DNA from: MPNP01 sp963668325
GTDB taxonomy: Bacteria; Pseudomonadota; Alphaproteobacteria; Rhodobacterales; Rhodobacteraceae
DNA: 64,000 nt
NCBI GenBank assembly: GCA_963668325.1
Contig: OY764222.1
Span: 2,108,001-2,172,000 of the forward strand
Direction: 5' to 3'
Part shown: piece by piece, positions 43,697 through 52,753 of the stretch
How the letters are laid out: each line of letters opens with the position of its first letter
Numbering within the stretch: the stretch's first letter is position 1
Translations under genes and position numbers: made by a program
Notes under the pieces: model-generated
Seen by the model: only the letters and a program-made list of their open reading frames with translations
What the model was told of the DNA's origin: nothing
The model's database searches: none

Positions 43697-44270
43697 ATGA
43701 TCATTTGAACAAACTACTCCCACCAATAATCGAGACCAACGGGATTACGGTGCACCAAGCAATTTGATCGACCTGCGGTGCTTGCAAACAGTTACCGGCT
43801 TAGGCCTTTGCGGGGTAAATTTGCCAGGTGGGGAATTTAACTGCTTGGAAAAGAAATGGTGGGGAAATTGATTTTATTAAAATTATTGGAGCTTCTTGAA
43901 AAGATTTGTCTCACTTCGCCCGAAATAATTTGAGAAATTCAAGTTGATTTAAATTAAAAAACAACATGGTGGACCACGCGAAGTTGGACAGTCCCGGGTG
44001 CTGCCGGGTCTTGCAATACCTAGTCTGCCCAAGACTTATCAACTGGCCATACATGGCCGGAGTAATGGCCTCCAGACTCTCCTTGACCAAGAGTTGGTCT
44101 CACCCAAGCAAGTAAAGAAATCTGAACCACTCCGAAGTGACCCTGGGATGTAGGCTGTTCCCTGATCAGGTTACCGTAAGTCACTACAGAGAGATCTCAG
44201 CATGAGGTCGTCGATCATTTACTGACGTCGGTAAAAGAGTTCCTTACCCAAACTACACGTTGGATATTGA
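43697..44270. other. Intergenic stretch between the four-gene element and the insertion sequence
   Basis: About 570 bases with no convincing gene. It contains copy A of a dispersed repeat (43869-43966) and then a GC-richer section of about 300 bases with many stops, which looks like degraded mobile DNA. I could not find an inverted end for the four-gene element. Confidence 0.5.
43869..43966. repeat. Dispersed repeat, copy A
   Basis: About 70 bases resemble 58861-58932 in the same orientation: GATTTT-TTAA, then AGCTTCTTGAAAA, TTTGTC-CACTTC and CGAAATAATTT. Copy A has about 25 extra bases before a shared AAAAACAAC. Confidence 0.7.
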
Positions 44271-44279
44271 TAAGGCTTA
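44271..44279. repeat. Left 9-bp target-site duplication of the insertion sequence
   Basis: TAAGGCTTA, repeated exactly at 45981-45989 on the other side of the element. Confidence 0.85.
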
Positions 44280-45980
44280 CAGTAATTCCCGCTTAAATTT
44301 TATTTCGCCATAAACAGGGCGTTTACAAAGTTAGTAAAATTTATTTTTCGTAAACAGCTTGCAATCACTTTTTGCCAAATTGCCATGATTCTCATATTAT
44401 TGGAACCAATAACAATTGTTTTCAATAATAACATTTTCGAGCAGTATCATGTACCAGAAACTCCGTCGGTATGTTTCAATGCCAGGCCTTCTGTCAACCG
44501 TTGGCAAGGTTTTCGACACCGTTCCAGACCCAATCAACAACCGAGGTTTCACCCTCCGAGATTGTCTGATGTCAGGTTTGGCGGTGTATCATGTCAAATC
44601 ACCCTCCCTCCTGGACTTTGACCAAAAAACCCGGGGTAAGGATGCCGACCCCACAGTGGTCCATAATCTCAAGACCCTCTTTGGCGTCAAGAAGGCGCCG
44701 TCCGACACTTGCTTGCGCGAACGACTGGACCCGGTTGACCCCAGCCATTTCCGTGACGCCTTCAAGGCGGTCTTCACCAATTTCCAACGAAGCAAGGGGC
44801 TGGAACATTTCACGGTCTTGGGCGATCATTATCTCATGGCTCTTGATGGCACCGGTTATTACAGCTCCAACAAGGTGTGTTGCTCCTCCTGTTGTGTCAA
44901 GACGTATCGCAACGGCACCAAATCCTATTATCATCAGATGATGGCCGGTGCTCTGGTTCATCCAACAATCAAGACCGTCATTCCGTTTGCCCCGGAAATG
45001 ATCACCCGTAAGGATGGGGAGGCTAAGAACGATTGTGAACGGAATGCCGCCAAACGGTTTATCACCGCTTTCCGAGAAGACCACCCGCATCTCAAGACCA
45101 TTGTCGTGGAAGACGGGCTGGCTTCCAATGCGCCCCATATCAGACACTTGCAGAAGCATGATCTACGCTTTATCCTGGGGGCCAGAGAAGGTGACCACAA
45201 AGCCTTATATAACTGGGTTGACACCCATCCGGATACCCAAGCCCTGAGCCGAAGGGAACGAACCAGTAAAGGGGTGATTACCCATCAGTTCCGCTGGCTC
45301 AATAACGTCCCCCTGAACGACAGCAATGTCAACCTGGAGGTCAATGTCCTCTTCTATTCCGAAACCAAGCCCATTGGCAAGAAACAAGACAATGAAGTCA
45401 AGACGACCAAATGGGGCTGGGTTTCTGATCTTCCTCTCAATGAAACAACGGTGATGCCTATGATGCGAGCTGCCAGATCGCGCTGGCGGATAGAAAACGA
45501 AAATATAAAAATTCTGAAGTCCGAAGCCGGAAATGGTTATCGGCTGGAGCACAGCTATGGTCATGGAAAGTACAATCTTGCCAGTGTGATGGCCAATTTA
45601 TGCCTGCTGGATTTTCTGGTGGAACAGGTGGTTGCACAGTGTTGCGGCCTGTTTCAGCAGGCACTCAAAAAGAAGAAACGCAAGAAATATCTATGGGAAG
45701 CGATGCGAATGTTGTTTACCCTTGTTAAAATCAATAGTTGGGAAACCTATTACCGCCTGTTAATCGAACCACGCCAGATGATTGAAGGGGAGATGCTTCT
45801 TCGTGATCCTTAGCAAAGCAACCATGTCACCGTAAGTGTTCCACCGGATATTCAGAATAAATCACATCAGAAGAAAAGATAATGGGGGTAAAAACTCTTC
45901 GGTATCGCTTGCCAACTTGGTGGAGGGAGCTTATAAGGAACAGAATTGGCCTTTGGGCTAAAAATTAGCGGGAACTACTG
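44280..45980 (+). mobile_element. Intact IS4-like insertion sequence, 1,701 bp
   Basis: Both ends are related inverted repeats: left CAGTAATTCCCGCTTAAATT, right (reversed) CAGTAGTTCCCGCTAATTTT. The element is bounded by an exact 9-bp direct repeat TAAGGCTTA at 44271-44279 and 45981-45989, the duplication made on insertion. It carries a single transposase gene. An intact target duplication indicates a fairly recent insertion. Confidence 0.88.
44449..45813 (+). CDS. DDE transposase of the insertion sequence
   Basis: A 454-residue transposase of an IS4-like group. Acidic residues of the DDE set are in ALDGTGYYSS, VVEDGLASN and SRWRIENENIKILK, the last with the Y-(x)-E-type glutamate helix; the HSYGHGKYNLASVMANL segment follows. 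Four clustered cysteines (VCCSSCCVK) are unusual. ATG at 44449 is chosen; a TTG 33 bases upstream is in frame. The frame is intact, so the element may be active. A palindrome (ATTGGAACCAAT) lies just upstream in the leader. Confidence 0.87.
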   Translation: MYQKLRRYVSMPGLLSTVGKVFDTVPDPINNRGFTLRDCLMSGLAVYHVKSPSLLDFDQKTRGKDADPTVVHNLKTLFGVKKAPSDTCLRERLDPVDPSHFRDAFKAVFTNFQRSKGLEHFTVLGDHYLMALDGTGYYSSNKVCCSSCCVKTYRNGTKSYYHQMMAGALVHPTIKTVIPFAPEMITRKDGEAKNDCERNAAKRFITAFREDHPHLKTIVVEDGLASNAPHIRHLQKHDLRFILGAREGDHKALYNWVDTHPDTQALSRRERTSKGVITHQFRWLNNVPLNDSNVNLEVNVLFYSETKPIGKKQDNEVKTTKWGWVSDLPLNETTVMPMMRAARSRWRIENENIKILKSEAGNGYRLEHSYGHGKYNLASVMANLCLLDFLVEQVVAQCCGLFQQALKKKKRKKYLWEAMRMLFTLVKINSWETYYRLLIEPRQMIEGEMLLRDP

Positions 45981-45989
45981 TAAGGCTTA
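45981..45989. repeat. Right 9-bp target-site duplication of the insertion sequence
   Basis: TAAGGCTTA, matching 44271-44279. Confidence 0.85.
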
Positions 45990-46176
45990 GAAGTTTTCAG
46001 AAAAGGGCTTTTCCAGCCAAACCAGTTGGAAAGAAAAACCTGTACAATTACATAACCTTGCCCGGTTTTCTGATTAATTTATGATGTCCCAATGAAAAAA
46101 TCCTCAAATCAAAGGTCTATTCCCATGAGATCGGAGTTTGAAGCCTCAAAGTGTCACGTCAGGAGTCGGCTGAGTA

Positions 46177-46318
46177 GGTATGCCGGATTCTTGTCGCCCG
46201 AAAAGCAGAATGCCAAGTAATTTATATCCGCTAGGATATGATCAAATTTGATCAGAAGACCAACTCAATTGATATAGGCTGCTTCCATTAGGGATTTGGT
46301 ATATTCCGATTTGGGTGC
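46177..46318. repeat. Right copy of the 142-bp island-flanking repeat
   Basis: Direct match to 38431-38572 at roughly 91 percent by eye. It contains the carboxypeptidase remnant, the palindrome TGATCAAATTTGATCA (46239-46254) and the true 3' end of yejF. Confidence 0.9.
46178..46234 (+). pseudogene. 3' remnant of the D-Ala-D-Ala carboxypeptidase gene
   Basis: The plus strand reads VCRILVARKAECQVIYIR then TAG, one residue different from the C-terminus of the intact protein (VCRILIARK...). Preceding sequence is unrelated. It is the second copy of the gene tail and marks the right edge of the island. Confidence 0.9.
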
Positions 46319-47854
46319 ATGGAATATTTCTTCAGCAGAGCCACTTTCAACAATGTCACCCCTGTGCATGACCAATATTCGGTGTGAAAGAGATTTAACA
46401 ACTCTCAAATCATGACTGATAAAAATATAGGAAAGATTTTTTTCTCGTTGAATTTGAAGTAACAAGTCGACGATTTGGGCCTGTACGGTTCTATCAAGTG
46501 CGGAAGTAGGCTCATCTAGAATCAGTAATTCTGGATTGAGGATCATTGCTCTGGCAATAGCAATACGTTGTCTTTGACCACCAGAAAATTCATGTGGATA
46601 CCTTCCCATCATTTCCGGGGAGAGACCTACTTCAAGGAGAATTTTCGAAGCTAAATCGTCCACTTCTTCCTGTGACATGGATCTATGTAATCTAAGTCCC
46701 TCCGAAACGATTTGACCTACCGTCATCCTGGGAGAAAGTGATCCATACGGGTCCTGAAAAACAATCTGCATATTTTTTCGAAACTGCCGGACATTACGAC
46801 TTGATAAATCACCGATCTGATTTCCCTTGATTGATATCGAACCTTCGGAAGAAACAAGTTTCAGGATAGCTAGGGCTATTGTCGTTTTGCCTGAACCTGA
46901 TTCGCCAACAATACCCAGAGTTTCTCCACGTTCAATTTGAAAGTCTACAGTATTTACCGCCTTTACATGGCCGACTGTTCTCCGTAAAACACCACGTTTG
47001 ATGGGAAACCAAACCTTTAAATTATCTACCATTAGGATGGGGTTATGACCTTTTGCTATGGGATCGGGTGAGCCCGATGGTTCCGCTGCCATTAGAGCCT
47101 TCGTATAAGGATGTTTTGGCGAATCAAAAACTTTTTTTCTTTTACCACTTTCGACGATGTTACCGTCCTTCATTACCAGAACCCTGTCTGCAATATTTTT
47201 TACAATATTGAGATCATGGGTAATGAACAATAACCCCATACCTTCCGATTCCTTAAGTTCTGAAAGCAGTTTCAAGATCTGCGCCTGGATGGTTACATCA
47301 AGTGCTGTAGTAGGTTCATCGGCTATTAGAAGAGAGGGATTGTTGGCAAGGGCCATAGCAATCATAATTCTTTGTCGCTGCCCGCCTGAAAATAGATGGG
47401 GATGGCATTTCAACCTGGATTCCGGATCATCAATGCCAGTTTTTTCCAGAAGCTCCAAAATTTTATTCCTAGCTTCAGTACCAACAAGATTCTGGTGAAT
47501 CTTCAGACTTTCACCCACCTGCTTTTCTAATGTGTGCAGGGGGTTTAGTGAGGACATTGGTTCCTGAAAAATGAAACTGATTTCATTTCCCCTGATCTGT
47601 TGCAGAGTTTTGATGTCGGCATCAACAAGTTCCTGACCCTTGAATTTCACTGAACCCGAAACTTTTGCACTCCCCGGCAGAAGGCCAACGGTTGATAGAG
47701 CTGTAACAGATTTTCCTGAACCCGATTCACCTACTATGGCTACGGTTTCGCCTGTTTCAATTTCAAATGAAACCTTATTGACCGCTTCAATTATTTGCCC
47801 CTCCTGGGTAAAGGATATTGAGAGGTCGTTAGTTTCCAAAAGCTTCTGGTTCAC
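46265..47854 (-). CDS. yejF: ABC transporter ATP-binding protein YejF (two ABC domains)
   Basis: A 529-residue fused ATPase that powers the YejABEF importer. Two full ABC domains are present: Walker A GESGSGKSVT (about residue 40) and GESGSGKTTI (about 320), signatures FSGGQRQRI in both, Walker B ADEPTTALD and LDEPTSALD. YejABEF imports peptides, and in enterobacteria takes up microcin C. It overlaps yejE by 4 bases. Its last codons are duplicated at 38520. Confidence 0.95.
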   Translation of the reverse strand: MNQKLLETNDLSISFTQEGQIIEAVNKVSFEIETGETVAIVGESGSGKSVTALSTVGLLPGSAKVSGSVKFKGQELVDADIKTLQQIRGNEISFIFQEPMSSLNPLHTLEKQVGESLKIHQNLVGTEARNKILELLEKTGIDDPESRLKCHPHLFSGGQRQRIMIAMALANNPSLLIADEPTTALDVTIQAQILKLLSELKESEGMGLLFITHDLNIVKNIADRVLVMKDGNIVESGKRKKVFDSPKHPYTKALMAAEPSGSPDPIAKGHNPILMVDNLKVWFPIKRGVLRRTVGHVKAVNTVDFQIERGETLGIVGESGSGKTTIALAILKLVSSEGSISIKGNQIGDLSSRNVRQFRKNMQIVFQDPYGSLSPRMTVGQIVSEGLRLHRSMSQEEVDDLASKILLEVGLSPEMMGRYPHEFSGGQRQRIAIARAMILNPELLILDEPTSALDRTVQAQIVDLLLQIQREKNLSYIFISHDLRVVKSLSHRILVMHRGDIVESGSAEEIFHAPKSEYTKSLMEAAYIN

Positions 47855-48960
47855 TGGAATGTTTTCCTAGGATCAAAAGCATCCCTCACGCCTTCAAAAA
47901 TGAATACCAGGAGGGACAGCATTATGGCAAAGGTGAAAAATGCGGTAAATCCAAGCCATGGTGCCTGAAGATTTTGCTTTGCCTGAAGGGTTAATTGGCC
48001 GAGGGAAGGAGCCGAAGAGGGTAGACCAAAACCAAGGAAATCCAAGGCCGCCAGCGATCCGATGGTTCCAGTAATAATGAAAGGTAAAAGGGTAACTGAA
48101 GCAACCATGGCATTAGGCAATAAATGCCTGAACATGATGACCAGATTTGATACTCCCATCGCCTTGGCCGCCCGGACATATTCAAAGTTTCTTGCCCTGA
48201 AGCTTTCTGCTCGGACAACACCAACCAAACTGGTCCATCCAAATAAAGTCATCAAAAATACCAGCAACCAGAAGTTCATTTGCCAAATGGCAGCAACAAT
48301 AATGATGATGTATAGGGAGGGTGTGGACCCCCACAGTTCAATAATTCTTTGAAAAAACAAATCAATCAATCCACCAAAGTACCCCTGTACAGCACCAGCA
48401 GCAATTCCAATTACTGAAGTCAGAATAGTTACAACCCCTGTAAACAGTATAGAAAGTCGGAACCCATAAATTACTCTTGCCAAAACGTCTCTGGCGGTAT
48501 CATCGGTTCCCAGCCAATGTTCAGAATCTGGTGCAGATGGGGCGGGTTTTCCTAAATCATCAACAGTGTCATAGGAAAAAGGAATTAGTGGCCATATCAT
48601 CCATCCCTCGGATATTTGTTCGCCATTGACCAGACCATCCTTGGCATCTTCCAAAATATCCTCGGGTTCAAAGACACAATCCAGTATTCCACCGGTTTTG
48701 ATCAAGCATTGAACTTCAATATCACGGTATACTGCCTCGGTTAAATACTCTCCCCCAAAATCCTTTTCGGAGTGGAATGATAGAATTGGGAAATAAAAAT
48801 CCCCACGATAACTGATCAGAATCGGTTTTTCATTGGCAATAAATTCTGAAAACAGGGAGAATACAAATAGAACAATAAAGATTCGCAATGACCACACAGC
48901 TCTGCGGTTGGAATTAAAATTCTTAATCCTTCGCCGGTTGATTGGTGATAGAGCCATCAA
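47851..48960 (-). CDS. yejE: ABC transporter permease YejE
   Basis: A 369-residue membrane subunit of the peptide importer, related to DppC. One N-terminal helix is followed by a periplasmic loop of about 130 residues (IANEKPILI, then WPLIPFSYDT, HWLGTDDTARDVLARVIYG) and five more helices. The EAA-like cytoplasmic loop that contacts YejF lies around RAAKAMGVSNLVI. Overlaps of 4 bases on both sides (ATGA) tie it to yejB and yejF. Confidence 0.94.
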   Translation of the reverse strand: MMALSPINRRRIKNFNSNRRAVWSLRIFIVLFVFSLFSEFIANEKPILISYRGDFYFPILSFHSEKDFGGEYLTEAVYRDIEVQCLIKTGGILDCVFEPEDILEDAKDGLVNGEQISEGWMIWPLIPFSYDTVDDLGKPAPSAPDSEHWLGTDDTARDVLARVIYGFRLSILFTGVVTILTSVIGIAAGAVQGYFGGLIDLFFQRIIELWGSTPSLYIIIIVAAIWQMNFWLLVFLMTLFGWTSLVGVVRAESFRARNFEYVRAAKAMGVSNLVIMFRHLLPNAMVASVTLLPFIITGTIGSLAALDFLGFGLPSSAPSLGQLTLQAKQNLQAPWLGFTAFFTFAIMLSLLVFIFEGVRDAFDPRKTFQ

Positions 48961-50042
48961 TTTTCTCTTGATTCAAAATCTATTCGAGGGTCAATCCAGA
49001 CATAAGTCAAGTCCGAGATGATCCCGACTATTAGCCCAAGCAATCCAAATACAAAAAGGGTACCAAAAATAACCGGATAGTCTCGCGCCACAGCTGCTTC
49101 AAATCCCAATCTTCCCAAGCCGTCTAGAGAAAAAATGGTTTCAATGATTAGCGATCCACTAAAAAAAACTGCAACGAATATTGTTGGAAAACCAGAGATA
49201 ACCACAAGCATGGCATTACGGAATATATGACCATAGAGAACCTTTCGTTCGGCCAGACCCTTGGCCCTGGCAGTCATAACGTATTGTTTGTTTATCTCTT
49301 CAAGAAAGGTGTTCTTGGTCAATAGGGTTAGAGTGGCAAAGGCTGAAATGGTAGAAGCAATGACTGGAAGCGCAATGTGCCAGAAATAATCAACAATTTT
49401 TCCAAATATCGAAAGGTCTGTAAAGTTGTCGGAAACCAATCCCCTAAGGGGAAAGATCTTAAAGTATGATCCACCAGCAAATACAACCAGGAGCAGGATA
49501 GCGAAGAGAAATCCAGGAATGGCATAGCCAATAATTACAGCGCCGGAAGTCCAGGTATCAAATTTGGTACCATCCCTAACAGCTTTTCTTACTCCCAGAG
49601 GAATAGATATCCAATAAGCAAGCAAGGTTGACCATAGTCCCAGGGAAATGGAAACAGGCATTTTCTCCAGGACAAGATCAATAACCCCTATGGATCTGAA
49701 GTAACTTTCTCCAAAATCCAACCGAACATAGTCCCAGAGCATGTTCAGAAACCTCTCTAGGGGAGGTTTGTCAAAACCGAACTGAATTTCAAGTTCTTTC
49801 AGAAACTCCTCTGGCAAACCACTGGCCCCAAGATATTTGTCATCCGAACCCAATCGTTCACTTGAGATTTCATTGCCGGTTCCTGCAAAATTGGCAAACA
49901 CATCACCTTCACCCTCCATTTCAGCAAGTATTTGCTCAATTGGACCCCCTGGTACAAATTGCACCAAGGTGAAATTGATGATCATGATTCCCAAGAGAGT
50001 TGGGATAACTAAGGCCAAACGCCTTAGAATGTATGCTCCCAT
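48957..50042 (-). CDS. yejB: ABC transporter permease YejB
   Basis: A 361-residue membrane subunit of the importer, related to DppB. MGAYILRRLALVIPTLLGIMIINF opens the protein as in the family; a periplasmic loop follows and then further helices. The EAA loop lies around YVMTARAKGLAERKVL. It starts 15 bases after yejA and overlaps yejE by 4 bases. Confidence 0.94.
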   Translation of the reverse strand: MGAYILRRLALVIPTLLGIMIINFTLVQFVPGGPIEQILAEMEGEGDVFANFAGTGNEISSERLGSDDKYLGASGLPEEFLKELEIQFGFDKPPLERFLNMLWDYVRLDFGESYFRSIGVIDLVLEKMPVSISLGLWSTLLAYWISIPLGVRKAVRDGTKFDTWTSGAVIIGYAIPGFLFAILLLVVFAGGSYFKIFPLRGLVSDNFTDLSIFGKIVDYFWHIALPVIASTISAFATLTLLTKNTFLEEINKQYVMTARAKGLAERKVLYGHIFRNAMLVVISGFPTIFVAVFFSGSLIIETIFSLDGLGRLGFEAAVARDYPVIFGTLFVFGLLGLIVGIISDLTYVWIDPRIDFESREN

Positions 50043-50057
50043 TTGAGTTTCAATCCG

Positions 50058-51932
50058 CTAGTTGCTTATGGCTCCTTGTGATATTAGATCTTGGCGCTTC
50101 TCTTCATTTGACCACCAAAAATCTAAATACCCCAAGGAAAAGGGAGGAATATTTTCTGGGTATTCGTACATGTCATAATAAGCAACAGTATGGAAATCTC
50201 GGTACCAATTAAAAACAACGATTCTCTGTTGGCGTAGAACCCTGTCCAAAGCAATGACACCTCTTTCCAACTCCTCAATGGTAAGGGCATCCAAAATGTT
50301 GGTAATAATCTCGTCAACAGCTGGATTGGCAAGACCTGTATCGTTGAATATTCCATCGACATATTCCGACCCTAGGTACTGTCTTAGAGCTCCACCCGGT
50401 TCAAAACTGATTGGAAAATTCGTGGTAATGATATCAAAATCCCGATCCTTTTCCCTTTGCCGAAGTTGGGCGGGGTCTATTTTCTGCAAATAGGCATCAA
50501 TCCCCAATTGTTTAAGATTTTCAACGAAGGGTTGGATAATCCGTTCAAAGGTTGCTGATGCCGTCAGAAATTCAATTTCAAGTTGCTGCCCGTCGGCATT
50601 TTGCCGAACACCATTCTCCCCGACAACCCAACCTGCTTCATCCAACAGCCTGGAGGCAGTCCTTAAATTTTTTCGGTCAAGCCTTCTTTCGGGGTTAGAC
50701 TTGGGAGAAATTACAGGTTCCTCCGTAAAAATTTCCTCGGGAAGCAGTTCTCTTAAAGGTTCCAGAACAATTAATTCTTCTGCTGTCGGCAACCCCTCTG
50801 CCTTGAGATGGCTATTCTCCCAGAAGGCATCAATCCGTCTATACAAATTATGAAATGTCGTGGCATTGGTCCACTCAAAATTAAACATCAAGGATACGGC
50901 TTCCCTAACTCTAATATCCTGAAATTTTTCCTTACGCAGATTAAAGGCAAAGCTTTGACCGTTTGGCAGGCTGCCATCGGGAATTTCGTTTTTGATTACC
51001 CAGCCTTTTTCGATAGCAGGAAAATCATATCTTGTTGCCCAGTTCTTGGAGATATTTTCGGGTCTAAAGGTGGTTTCACCAGCCTTAAATCCCTCAAAGG
51101 CTGCTTCTTGGTCGGCAAAATATTCAATCCGGATCCGATCGAAATTATTCCGACCAACCATGGCAGGGACGTTTGCACCCCAGTAATCTGGATTCCTTTT
51201 ATAGACAAGTCTTTTATTTACATCCAATGTTTCTAAAACATAGGGTGCAGAACCTAATGCTGGTTCCAGTCTTGATTCGTCAAGCATAGCTCCATTATCT
51301 TCAAACCACTTCTTGGAAAAAATTGGTATTCCACCTATGAGAGAAATATCATTCCAGGTAGACCGGTCGGTGGTATTGAAGGTAAATTTTATCTTATAGG
51401 GTGAAAGAATCTCAGCAGTGGTTACCGCCTTGCCCAATTCAGCTTTGAAGGAGGCTAATCCTTCTTCTAGGAAAAGTTCATAACTGAAGAGAACATCATC
51501 AGCGGTCAGTTCAGAACCGTCTGAAAACCTGGCCTCTGGTCGGAGAATGAAAATAACCGAGCTACGATCTTCAGGATATTCTATTGTTTCAGCAATCAAG
51601 CCATAAACAGAACTTACCTCATCGGCATTATCGACCAGCAGGCTTTCAAAAAATATTGATGATAAGGCCCCGGATTGTCCTTTTCGACTATAAGGATTAA
51701 TCGAATCAAAAGTACCGTAAGTTGCGATAGAAATTTCACCACCTTTGGGTGCTGAAGGATTTACATAATCAAAATGTTGGAAATCACTCGGGTATTTTAA
51801 ATTGCCAAATTTCGAAATTCCATGAGAAACAATTATCTTTTGATCCTGATTACTGAAAACAACCGCTGTGCCCAATATTGTGACCAGTCCAAATATCAAA
51901 AATACCTTAATACTCTTACCTAAGTATTCCAT
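50058..51932 (-). CDS. yejA: Periplasmic peptide-binding protein YejA
   Basis: A 624-residue solute-binding protein, first gene of the yejABEF operon. A signal peptide (about residues 1-27, VFLIFGLVTILGTAVVFS) precedes VSHGISKFGNLKYP and DFQHFDYVNPSAPKGGEIS, the YejA opening. Late conserved blocks are SPKSNPERRLDRKNL, FDIITTNFP, LANPAVDEI and NWYRDFHTVAYYDMYEYPENIPP. It is clearly related to the solitary protein at 1732-3633, so this genome has at least two binding proteins for one importer. Confidence 0.94.
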   Translation of the reverse strand: MEYLGKSIKVFLIFGLVTILGTAVVFSNQDQKIIVSHGISKFGNLKYPSDFQHFDYVNPSAPKGGEISIATYGTFDSINPYSRKGQSGALSSIFFESLLVDNADEVSSVYGLIAETIEYPEDRSSVIFILRPEARFSDGSELTADDVLFSYELFLEEGLASFKAELGKAVTTAEILSPYKIKFTFNTTDRSTWNDISLIGGIPIFSKKWFEDNGAMLDESRLEPALGSAPYVLETLDVNKRLVYKRNPDYWGANVPAMVGRNNFDRIRIEYFADQEAAFEGFKAGETTFRPENISKNWATRYDFPAIEKGWVIKNEIPDGSLPNGQSFAFNLRKEKFQDIRVREAVSLMFNFEWTNATTFHNLYRRIDAFWENSHLKAEGLPTAEELIVLEPLRELLPEEIFTEEPVISPKSNPERRLDRKNLRTASRLLDEAGWVVGENGVRQNADGQQLEIEFLTASATFERIIQPFVENLKQLGIDAYLQKIDPAQLRQREKDRDFDIITTNFPISFEPGGALRQYLGSEYVDGIFNDTGLANPAVDEIITNILDALTIEELERGVIALDRVLRQQRIVVFNWYRDFHTVAYYDMYEYPENIPPFSLGYLDFWWSNEEKRQDLISQGAISN

Positions 51933-52121
51933 CGTTTATTACCCTTGTTCTAATGTTTCGATAAGCCTGAATTGTAGTCATTTTGAAAGGTAACACACAT
52001 CAAAATTTAGTTACCAGCCAGTATTGGTTCTTGGTCTGGGAACTGAATGGTTAGATTTAAATAAAACTAAATGCATTAACCGGAGTGGAAGCCCAAAAAG
52101 TTTCGGTTCCTGCTACGAATC

Positions 52122-52667
52122 TTATTTCGTAGCCTCAATCAGATAAGCAATTAGGTTAGCTCTATCCGTATCCTTCCTTAATCCTGCAAAAACCATCTTT
52201 GTACCTGGAATGTATTGTTTGGGGTTAATCAAAAATTGACCCAATTCATCAATGGTCCAAGTCCCCTCAAAATCAGCCATAGGTGAAGAATATTTGAAAT
52301 CTGAAACAATGCCCACGGGTCTGTCGATAATATTAAACAGGTGTGGACCAACCGTGTTTTGTCCATCAGCCAATTTATGGCAGGCTTGGCATTTGGTGAA
52401 AACCCTTTGTCCTTTAGATGCATCAGCGGAGGCTAGCATAACTACCATATCCACCTTAGGGGCTTCTTCCTCTACAACTTCCTCAACTTCTTCCAGGGCA
52501 GCCAATTCTATCACCCCGGGGTTTTTGCTCTCTACATGATAAATTGACTCAGCAGCCCATTTGCCGAAAAGAAAAAATAGCAATGCCCCACAAAGGGCGG
52601 CCACTATTTTGGTTGAGGTCATTGTATCAATCATGAAATGTTCCAAATTTAGAAATAATTCATTCAA
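52122..52667 (-). CDS. Membrane-anchored c-type cytochrome (cytochrome c552/CycM-like)
   Basis: A 181-residue protein: one N-terminal transmembrane anchor (about 18-40), an acidic linker (LEEVEEVVEEEAPKVD) and a class I cytochrome c domain. The haem motif is CQACH, with P-H-L-F in NTVGPHLFNII, and the axial Met in PGTKMVFAGL. It resembles the CycM-type cytochromes that pass electrons from the bc1 complex to aa3 oxidase, which matches the aa3 subunit IV found at 32.4 kb. Confidence 0.92.
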   Translation of the reverse strand: MNELFLNLEHFMIDTMTSTKIVAALCGALLFFLFGKWAAESIYHVESKNPGVIELAALEEVEEVVEEEAPKVDMVVMLASADASKGQRVFTKCQACHKLADGQNTVGPHLFNIIDRPVGIVSDFKYSSPMADFEGTWTIDELGQFLINPKQYIPGTKMVFAGLRKDTDRANLIAYLIEATK

Positions 52668-52753
52668 ATCCTATGTAATGTTATTGCACCTGATTATGCA
52701 ATATCTAGGAAAAATTTCTACGAAGGTTAATATAGTAAACAAGAGTGTAAGAA

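Noticed and set aside
39750..43900. Terminal inverted repeats for the four-gene element.
   Set aside because: I compared the flanks at 39750-39905 and 43697-43870 and saw only weak direct similarity (TTTGAACA), not a convincing inverted pair.
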